A stretch of 64,000 nucleotides of DNA from positions 2,356,001 through 2,420,000 of the forward strand of contig NZ_CP044427.1 of NCBI RefSeq assembly GCF_008843165.1, given 5' to 3'. Within the stretch, counting starts at the first letter, position 1. Each line of letters opens with the position of its first letter. The DNA comes from Ornithinimicrobium pratense (GTDB lineage Bacteria > Actinomycetota > Actinomycetes > Actinomycetales > Dermatophilaceae). Positions 57,148 to 64,000 of the stretch are shown here, piece after piece. The position numbers and the translations under genes were made by a program. The notes beneath the pieces were generated by a model, which had not been told where the DNA came from, ran no database searches, and was given only the letters and a program-made list of their open reading frames with translations.

Positions 57148-60100
57148 TCAGGCGAGGTCGCTGCTCCCGCCGGCGACCAGCTCGTGCACCAGGAGCTCGA
57201 TCTCTGGCTCCCCGGGGAGGGGCGGTCGGACCGTCTCACCGCTGCGCGCGTAGAAGAAGGCTGCGCGCACCTGCTCGGGGTCGCGGCCCGTCAGCCGCGC
57301 GTAGGCGATCCGGTAGACGGCCAGCTGCAGTGCGCGCTGCCGCTGCTCGCCGGCGGAGCCGGGTGAGCCGGTCTTCCAGTCCACGATGGTCACTCCCCCG
57401 TCGGGGTCCGGGAAGACGGCGTCCACCCGGCCTCGCACGCTGCGTCCGCCGACGACGGTCTCGAGGGCCACCTCGACCGCCACCGGTGAGCGGTCGGCCC
57501 ACTCGCTGGCGAGGAAGGCCCGCCGCAGCTGCTCCAGGTCGGCGGGTTCCTGTGTGTCATCCAGCTCCAGGTCGTGCAGGTCCACCAGCGTCGCGGCGGC
57601 GTAGTGCTGCTCGACCCAGGCGTGGAAGGCGGTGCCTACCCTGGCCTGCGACGCCGGCGGGGTGGGCAGCGGACGCCGCAAGCGCCGACGGAAACCGTCC
57701 GGGTCGCTCGCCAGCTCGACCAGCGATGAGGTCGACAGGTGCTCCGGCACAACCGTGCCGTCCAGGTGGCGGGAGCGCTCGGCCCGCTCGGCCAACAGCA
57801 GCTCGACGAGCTCAGCCCAGCGGTCTCCCTCCATCTCCAGGGGCAGCACACCCTGGCTCGACGCCTCCCGCGCCGACAGCAGCGCGGTCGACACGTCCAG
57901 GACGGCCCGTCGGCGCTCGCCGCGCTCCAACGGCCAGGTCGCCGTGAGCTGCTCGGCTAGGCGCGGGTTCGACATCTGGTCCGGGTCGTCGGGGTCGGGC
58001 ATCTCCAGCCACGCCCGGGCACGCACGCCCGGGAGCATCCGCAGGTCCTCCAGGAACCGGGAGGTGACCCGTGGACGGGTGCCCGTGGACCAGATGGGCG
58101 CGGTCAGCAGCATCCGGTGCCGGGCCCGGGTGTAGGCGACGTAGGCGAGCCGCCGCTCCTCCTGCACCGAGAACCGTCCCTGCGCGAGCTCGAGCTCCTC
58201 CAGCTCGCTGCGCAGGGCTCGGGTGTGCGGCACCGAGAGCCAGCCGATGTCGGGACGGCCCTGCCGGTCGCCGCGCAGCGGGGTCGGCAGCCGCCCGATC
58301 CCGGCCAACCAGCCCTTCTCGCGGCGTTCCTTGACCTGCCAGCGCCCGTCGGCGAAGACAGGGGTGACCCGGCCGGACGGGAAGGTGCCCTCCGCCAGCC
58401 CGGGCACCGCGACGGCGTCCCACTCCAGCCCCTTCGCCGCATGCACGGTCAGCACCTGGACGGCCGAGGTGTCCACGCTGACCTCGGCCAGCTCGGGGAC
58501 CTCGACACCCTCCAGGCCGCGCTCGTGCTCCCGCGCCGCGTCCAGCCAGTCCAGGAAGCCGCCGAGGGTCACCCGGTCGGCCCCGGCGGCATACCCTGCC
58601 GCGACGTCGGCCAGGGCGTCCAGCGGTGCCCGCCCCCAGCTGGGGTGCAGGTCGGGGTCGGAGGCCACCTCGATGTCCAGCCCCAGCAGCCGCTCCCCTT
58701 CGGTGACGAGGTCGGGCAGCGGCAGGCCGGTCAGGCGGCGGACGGCGCCGAGCACGCCGCTCAACCACCCGACCCGCGCCTGACCCTCTGGGCTGACGTG
58801 TTCGCCCCCCGGGCCCACCCACCCGTCCGGTGGAGGATGCTCGACCGCCTCGGCCAGGACAGGAGCGTGCCCGCGCTCGCCGGCCGCCTCGGCGCCACCC
58901 TGCCGGGCATCGACGCGGGCCCAGGCCCACAGCGCATCGATGTCCGCTGCCCCCAGCCGGCACACCGGGCCGGCGAGCAGGCGCATCGCCTGGTCGCCCC
59001 TGGTCGGTTCCTGGGCCAGCCAGAGCAGGGCCACCAGGTCGAGCACCTCGGGGGTGTCGAGCAGGCCGCCCAGACCCACCACCTCGACCGGCAGCCCACG
59101 TCGGCGCAGCGCGTCGACCACCGCCGGGAACTGGGCACGGGCCCGGCAGAGCACCGCCGCCGTGGCTGTTGTCGGCTCGGCCCACCGCTCCTGCACCCAG
59201 TCGGCGACCAGCTCGGCCTCGCCGATGTGGTCCAGCACCCGCGCCACCTCGACCATGCCCTCCTCCGCCCCCGGGCCGGGGCGCAGCGTGGCCACCGGCA
59301 CCTCCGTCGCCTCACGCAGCGGGGCTGCGACCGCGTTGGCCGCATCCAGGATCAGCCGGTCGTTGCGCCAGGAGGTGGTGAGCTGCAGCACCGCGGCCGG
59401 GGTGCCGTCGAGGGCGAACTCGGTCGGGAACCGCGTCAGCGTGGTGGCGCTCGCGCCGCGCCAGCCGTAGATGGACTGGTGCGGGTCACCGACCGCGGTG
59501 ACGCTCAGGTCGTGGCCGGCGAACAGCGAGGTGAGCAGGACCATCTGGGCCTCGGAGGTGTCCTGGAACTCGTCGAGGAGCACGGCCCGAAACCGTGTCC
59601 TCTCGGCCTCCCCCACGTCGGGGACGTCCCGGGCCAGGCGGGCCGCCAGCGCCATCTGGTCACCGAAATCCAGGGCACCACGGGCGGCCTTGGCCCGTCG
59701 GTAGTCCTCGACGAGGGGGTAGAGCAGCGCCTGGACCCGCAGCGTCTCCGCCGTCTTCTCCCCGACCTTGAGCGGCTGGCCCTCGTGCCCGAGGTCGACG
59801 AGCCGGTCGGCCACCCGGGTGAGAAAGCGGGCGGCCTCCTCCGGCTCGACCAGGTGCTCGCCCAGCTCACCGGCCAGGGCGAGGACCGCCCGCACCACCG
59901 TGGCGGGGGCCGAGGTGAGACCCGGCAGGTCCCCCTCGTGCCGGTGCACCAGGTCGTGGGCGAGCTGCCAGCAGGCGGCCTCGGACAGCAGCACCGAGTC
60001 CGGCTCCACGCCCAGCCGCAGCCCGTGCTCGTCGACGAGCCGGCCGGCGTAGGCGTGGTAGGTGGAGATGGTGGGCAGGTCGAAACCGATGCCGTCCGCG

Positions 60101-60441
60101 GAGGCGTCGTCCTCGGCCTGGTCGGTGTCCACCCAGAACCCGACCTCCCGCAGCCGGCGCAGCTTGCTGCTGAGCCGCGCACCTAGCTCGAGCGCGGCCT
60201 TGCGGGTGAAGGTCAGCCCGAGCACGTCCTGGGGCGCGACGAGCCCGTTGGCGACCAGCCAGACGACCCGGGCGGCCATCGTCTCGGTCTTGCCCGACCC
60301 GGCCCCGGCCACCACGACGGTGGGCCGCAACGGCCCCTCGATCACGGCCTGCTGCTCCGGGGTGGGCGGTGGAGTGCCCAGCGCCGCAGCCAGGTCCAGC
60401 GCCGAGAAGCGCAGCCCCTGCTCCGCCGTCGTCGCGGTCAT
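57148..60441 (-). CDS. adnB: AdnB, helicase-nuclease motor subunit of the AdnAB end-resection complex
   Basis: A 1097-residue UvrD-like motor fused to a RecB-type nuclease, used for resection of DNA double-strand ends. Intact motor motifs: Walker A VVVAGAGSGKTETMAARVVW near residue 42, motif II AVLLDEFQDTSEAQM, HQSIYGWRGAS, TTSWRNDRLIL, VLTVHAAKGLEWDAV and YVAYTRARHR. The nuclease domain near residue 1000 has GRVDAVFPDPDGGVTIVDWK with the catalytic Asp and Lys, then LAVYRIAYARL. The ATG overlaps the adnA stop (ATGA). The order adnA-adnB and its neighbours match Rv3202c-Rv3201c. Confidence 0.94.
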   Translation of the reverse strand: MTATTAEQGLRFSALDLAAALGTPPPTPEQQAVIEGPLRPTVVVAGAGSGKTETMAARVVWLVANGLVAPQDVLGLTFTRKAALELGARLSSKLRRLREVGFWVDTDQAEDDASADGIGFDLPTISTYHAYAGRLVDEHGLRLGVEPDSVLLSEAACWQLAHDLVHRHEGDLPGLTSAPATVVRAVLALAGELGEHLVEPEEAARFLTRVADRLVDLGHEGQPLKVGEKTAETLRVQALLYPLVEDYRRAKAARGALDFGDQMALAARLARDVPDVGEAERTRFRAVLLDEFQDTSEAQMVLLTSLFAGHDLSVTAVGDPHQSIYGWRGASATTLTRFPTEFALDGTPAAVLQLTTSWRNDRLILDAANAVAAPLREATEVPVATLRPGPGAEEGMVEVARVLDHIGEAELVADWVQERWAEPTTATAAVLCRARAQFPAVVDALRRRGLPVEVVGLGGLLDTPEVLDLVALLWLAQEPTRGDQAMRLLAGPVCRLGAADIDALWAWARVDARQGGAEAAGERGHAPVLAEAVEHPPPDGWVGPGGEHVSPEGQARVGWLSGVLGAVRRLTGLPLPDLVTEGERLLGLDIEVASDPDLHPSWGRAPLDALADVAAGYAAGADRVTLGGFLDWLDAAREHERGLEGVEVPELAEVSVDTSAVQVLTVHAAKGLEWDAVAVPGLAEGTFPSGRVTPVFADGRWQVKERREKGWLAGIGRLPTPLRGDRQGRPDIGWLSVPHTRALRSELEELELAQGRFSVQEERRLAYVAYTRARHRMLLTAPIWSTGTRPRVTSRFLEDLRMLPGVRARAWLEMPDPDDPDQMSNPRLAEQLTATWPLERGERRRAVLDVSTALLSAREASSQGVLPLEMEGDRWAELVELLLAERAERSRHLDGTVVPEHLSTSSLVELASDPDGFRRRLRRPLPTPPASQARVGTAFHAWVEQHYAAATLVDLHDLELDDTQEPADLEQLRRAFLASEWADRSPVAVEVALETVVGGRSVRGRVDAVFPDPDGGVTIVDWKTGSPGSAGEQRQRALQLAVYRIAYARLTGRDPEQVRAAFFYARSGETVRPPLPGEPEIELLVHELVAGGSSDLA

Positions 60442-63400
60442 CGTTGGGCTCCTTCGGGCTGCAGGGGGCAGGCGAACCGCGCGGGGCAGGACCGGCACCT
60501 GCGCTCCAGGTCGTGCGCGGTGAACCGCGCCCCCCGCATGCCCGTCCCGACCTCCAGGACCAGGCGACGGGCGGCGTCGGGGTCCGGGCGGTCCCCGAGG
60601 GGTGGCTGCTCCTGGGCCACCGGCCCGGCGGCACCCAGCTGGACGAGGCGGGCGCCGCCACTGGTGGTCCCCGCGTCGAAGGCGCCGGCCTCGACCGCGA
60701 CCTGGTAGGCCATGAGCTGGGCATGCTCCTCGACCTCGGCCTGGGTCGGCTTGGTCCGCCCCGTCTTGAGGTCGACCACGACCAGGCGTCCCTGTCCGTC
60801 CCGTTCCAACCGGTCCACCGCCCCGACGAGCCGGACGGCGCGATCGGCCTCGGCAGCAAAGCTCTCGGCTCGACCGTCGGGCTGGGCACCGCCCACGCCG
60901 TCGGGCGCGCCGTGCTGCGCCGCGGTGAGGTCGGCGTCACCGTCGGGAACTGTCACCGCCAGCTCCAGCTCGGTCCCGAGCAGCTCGCGCCCCGCCGCGG
61001 CCGCCTCGCGCACATAGGTCGCGTAACGACCCAGCATCTCCTGGGCCTGACCCAACGCCCGGTCCGCCACCCAGCCGGTGGGCAGCTCGAGGTCGGGCCA
61101 ACGGCGCAGGAGGTCCTCGCACAGCTCGTCCACCGTCGCGGACGGCGCATCGGCGATGACGGCGTGCACAAGCGTGCCGATCTCGGCTGCCCTCGCCTCC
61201 CCCGTCTCGGCGCCGCGCGCGGTGAGGAACCACCGCAGCTGGCAATCCTGGAAGGTCTGCACCTTGGACGGGGACACGCGCACCGGGCCGTCGGGACGGA
61301 CCGACCGGTCCACCGAGACGTCCCTGGCCTGCCACCAGGACCCGGGGCCGGCGCCGGCGACCCCCTCGGCGTCCAGCCGCGCCAGCAGGTCGACCGCGCG
61401 GTCGCGGCCGGCCAGATCCCCCTCGCGTTGGCAGCGCACAGCCGTGCGCCGCATCTCACCCACCAGCCCGCGCAGGGTCATCGGCGCGGGCACCTCGACC
61501 GGGGGGTGGTCGCGGTAGTCCGGGTCCACCAGGTCGAGCAGGACGGACGGCTGCTCCTCGGTGCTGCTGGTCGCAGTCACCAGCAGCGCCTCCCGGGCCC
61601 GGGTGACCGCGACGTGGAACTGCCGCAGCTCGTCGGCCCGCACCTGCGCCTGGGCGGCGCGCCAGGCTCCGGCGCCTTCGACGGCCCGCCCCTGGAGCGC
61701 GGCGACCAGCGCCTCCGCACCCAGCAGGGTGTCCCGCAGGCGCAGGTCCGGCCACACGCCCTCCTGGACACCCACGATCGCCGCCCGGCGCCACCTGCGG
61801 CCCGCCGCCGCCTGCGGGGTGAGCACCTCCACCGCGCGCTGGCGTCGGGCACCCACCACCAGGGTGTCGGAGGCGACCTCGGCGGAACGCACCAAGGTCA
61901 AGAAGCTGCGGGCGCGGCTGCCGGGCAGCCGCTCCACGAAGCTCTCGGCGGCTCCGAAGAGGACGAGCATGGCGTCCAGGTCCCGGTCGGCGCGGGCACC
62001 CAGGGCGCCCCCGGACAGCGCCTGGGAGGCCCACAGCCGGGCTACCGCGCTGGCCCGCCAGAGCGCCCACAGCACCTCCTCCGCGGTGCCCTGCGGACCC
62101 TCGGACGACCCGTGGTGGGCGGCGGCACCGGCCTCGAGCACCCGCCCGACCCGTGCCAGCCCGTCCAGACCGGGGTCCACGTCGGAATCGGGGGCACGCC
62201 ACAACTGAGGGTCGCTGACCAGCTCGGCGAGCAGCTCGTCCGCTCGTCGGGTCCCACCGGCGGCAAGCTCGGCCGCCCGCACCCGGCGGCGCAGCCGACG
62301 CAGGGCCAGCGGGTCCAAACCTCCGAGCGGGCTGCCGAGCAGCTCCACCGCCTCCTCGGGAGTCACCCACCAGGCCCGGCCGGCATCCTGCTCTCGGGGC
62401 CCGCGGGTGACGATGTCAAAGGCCAGCAGGAAGGGGAGCACGGCGGGGTCCTGACCGAGCGGGACGCCGGAGCGGTCCAGGTGCACGGGCACCCCGCCGG
62501 TCGCCAACGCGCGTCGGACCGTCTCTTGCTGCCGGCCCGACCTGGCCAGGACCACCAGCTCCTCCCACGGGACGCCGTCGACCAGGTGCGCCCGACGCAA
62601 CCAGCGAGCCACGTGCGCCGCCTCCTGGGCCGCGCTGCGCGCCAGGGCCACCGAGACGTCGCCGGGGCCGGACCCGGGCTCCGGCCGACGGTGCGCCCGG
62701 CTGCTCGTCACGCCGACGCGTTCGGCGACCCGGTCGGCCACCCGCGCGACCTCGCCCGCAGAACCGTGGCGGTGCCGCAGGAGAACGGTGGGGACGGTCT
62801 GGGCCGGCTCCCCCGAACCGGTGCGCGGGGACCGCTCGTGCCAACGGCTGGCCAGGTCGACGAAGGCGCCCGGCAGCGCGCCCCGGAACCCCTGGGCTGC
62901 GGCATCCGGGTCGCCAGCCAGGACCGCATCCGCTGACGCGGGCCTGAGGACGTCCAGCAGTCGCACCGCGGACGCGGTGAGCTCCTGGGCGTCGTCGACG
63001 ACGACGACCTCCACCTGCTCCTGGACCACCCATCGCAGCTCCTCGTCGTCCTCGAGGGCATCCGCGGCCGCCGTGCAGATCCAGGCCGGGTCATAGCTGC
63101 CCGGGTCGGACAATGCCGTGACCTGGTCGTACTCGGCGAGCACCTGCGCGGCGCACGCCCACTCGGGCCGGTCCTGTCGCTGGGCCAGCTCTTCCAGGTC
63201 GGCCGGCGCCAACCCGTGCTCGACGGCCCGCATCAGCAGGTCCCGAAGCTGGGCCCGAAAGCCCGTGGTCGGCAGCGCCGGGACCAGGCGCTCCGGCCAC
63301 CGTGGGCCGGTGCCCAGCTCCTGGTGGCCGATGAGCAGCTCCCGCAGGACGACGTCCTGCTCGGCACCGGAGATCAGTCGCGGACCGGGCTCCCCGGACC

Positions 63401-63704
63401 GGGCAGCAGCCAGGCGGAGCACGGCGAACGCGAGGGATGCGGCGGTGCGAGCCATCGGCTCGGTATGGGTCCGCCCCAGCCCGGAGCCGATCTGGGTCCG
63501 GAGCCGGGCCGCGGCCGGGCGCGTCGGCGCCAGCACCAGGCACCGGTCCGGGGAGGTGCCCGCACCCACCCGGTGCCGCACGTGCTCGACCAAGGCCGTG
63601 GTGCGCCCGGTGCCGGGCGCACCGAGCACGAGCAGCACGCCGTCGCGGTGGCCCACGACGGTGGCTTGGCCGGCGTCGAGACGCGGGCGCGGGGAGAGAG
63701 ACAT
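60438..63704 (-). CDS. adnA: AdnA, partner subunit of AdnAB with vestigial motor and Fe-S nuclease
   Basis: A 1088-residue protein paired with AdnB. The motor is degenerate: the Walker A reads LVLGAPGTGRTTALVEH with Arg for the catalytic Lys, and motif II is VVVDDAQELT. This fits the known vestigial AdnA motor. The C-terminal nuclease has VVVDLKTGRTKPTQAEVEEH and QLMAYQVAVEAG. Four Cys that can hold an Fe-S cluster are present: QDCQLRWFL near residue 815 and RRCRSCPARFACPL at the end. TGTGAT lies 6 nt before the ATG. It is divergent from a TetR gene. Confidence 0.92.
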   Translation of the reverse strand: MSLSPRPRLDAGQATVVGHRDGVLLVLGAPGTGRTTALVEHVRHRVGAGTSPDRCLVLAPTRPAAARLRTQIGSGLGRTHTEPMARTAASLAFAVLRLAAARSGEPGPRLISGAEQDVVLRELLIGHQELGTGPRWPERLVPALPTTGFRAQLRDLLMRAVEHGLAPADLEELAQRQDRPEWACAAQVLAEYDQVTALSDPGSYDPAWICTAAADALEDDEELRWVVQEQVEVVVVDDAQELTASAVRLLDVLRPASADAVLAGDPDAAAQGFRGALPGAFVDLASRWHERSPRTGSGEPAQTVPTVLLRHRHGSAGEVARVADRVAERVGVTSSRAHRRPEPGSGPGDVSVALARSAAQEAAHVARWLRRAHLVDGVPWEELVVLARSGRQQETVRRALATGGVPVHLDRSGVPLGQDPAVLPFLLAFDIVTRGPREQDAGRAWWVTPEEAVELLGSPLGGLDPLALRRLRRRVRAAELAAGGTRRADELLAELVSDPQLWRAPDSDVDPGLDGLARVGRVLEAGAAAHHGSSEGPQGTAEEVLWALWRASAVARLWASQALSGGALGARADRDLDAMLVLFGAAESFVERLPGSRARSFLTLVRSAEVASDTLVVGARRQRAVEVLTPQAAAGRRWRRAAIVGVQEGVWPDLRLRDTLLGAEALVAALQGRAVEGAGAWRAAQAQVRADELRQFHVAVTRAREALLVTATSSTEEQPSVLLDLVDPDYRDHPPVEVPAPMTLRGLVGEMRRTAVRCQREGDLAGRDRAVDLLARLDAEGVAGAGPGSWWQARDVSVDRSVRPDGPVRVSPSKVQTFQDCQLRWFLTARGAETGEARAAEIGTLVHAVIADAPSATVDELCEDLLRRWPDLELPTGWVADRALGQAQEMLGRYATYVREAAAAGRELLGTELELAVTVPDGDADLTAAQHGAPDGVGGAQPDGRAESFAAEADRAVRLVGAVDRLERDGQGRLVVVDLKTGRTKPTQAEVEEHAQLMAYQVAVEAGAFDAGTTSGGARLVQLGAAGPVAQEQPPLGDRPDPDAARRLVLEVGTGMRGARFTAHDLERRCRSCPARFACPLQPEGAQR

Positions 63705-63788
63705 GGGCTCATCACATCATCGCGCCCTGACACACCCCGGTGGCGCCAGCGCTGGACCCCGCGCCATCCGGCTGATGACCGCCCCTAG

Positions 63789-64000
<212 letters not shown>

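Noticed and set aside
60369..62936. An 855-codon plus-strand frame opposite adnA
   Set aside because: Shadow of adnA; low-complexity composition and no start signal.

Overview
The window is about 64 kb of very GC-rich bacterial chromosome, dense with genes and dominated by core functions. Its gene content points to an actinobacterium: two WhiB-family proteins, a SigR/RsrA mycothiol-type stress pair, MurT-GatD, AdnAB instead of RecBCD/AddAB, GuaB3, a GroEL with a His-rich tail, a 24-residue bL37 gene, and PPA1309, YlbL and UPF0182 neighbours. From memory, several blocks match the gene order around Rv3193c-Rv3202c and Rv3410c-Rv3421c of Mycobacterium tuberculosis and sigR-aroA-rsgA-hisN of Streptomyces. 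I place it in Micrococcales, near Intrasporangiaceae/Ornithinimicrobium; the family-level placement is inference.

Layout. 0-11.6 kb: purine synthesis (purH, purN), a DUF6350 membrane protein, succinyl-CoA synthetase (sucC, sucD), a lone B12-binding domain, PcrA and three small membrane proteins. 11.6-20.7 kb: a minus-strand run with SURF1, DUF3817, guaA, murT and gatD, then a beta-propeller lipoprotein, guaB3 and guaB. 20.9-28.7 kb: a WhiB3-like regulator, groEL and groES under a double CIRCE promoter, a phospholipase-D protein with an apparent frameshift, a THUMP-like methyltransferase, and tsaB-rimI-tsaD. 28.7-31.5 kb: two membrane HD-domain proteins preceded by a 28-residue peptide gene that overlaps the first of them. 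31.6-39.3 kb: bL37, the sigR-rsrA pair, an AlaT-like aminotransferase, and an SRAP-hydrolase-aroA-rsgA run ending in a degenerate HisN. 39.3-45.6 kb: a paired M16 protease (the second subunit frameshifted), initiator tRNA and UPF0182. 45.7-55.4 kb: PPA1309, YlbL, MoaE, an epimerase, a zincin, a cyclodehydratase-like protein, whiB7 with an attenuator leader, uvrD2 and nudC. 55.5-64 kb: a phosphotransferase with a long acidic repeat tail, adnB, adnA and the start of a TetR regulator.

Expression signals are unusually readable. At least twelve genes have a TAnnnT -10 hexamer exactly 6-7 nt before an ATG or GTG, the signature of leaderless transcripts. This corrects several starts (tsaB, guaB3, SURF1, hisN). 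Many operon junctions overlap as ATGA or GTGA, implying translational coupling. Regulated promoters stand out against this: HrcA/CIRCE at groES, a SigR-type promoter giving a longer SigR, and a WhiB7-type promoter with an AT-rich box.

I see no prophage, insertion sequence, CRISPR array or defence island. The least explained items are the peptide plus HD-protein cluster, the 66-codon ORF in the whiB7 leader, the orphan cyclodehydratase-like gene, and several enzymes that have lost catalytic residues. Two genes each need one extra base in a short G/C homopolymer to be intact, which may be a sequence error.
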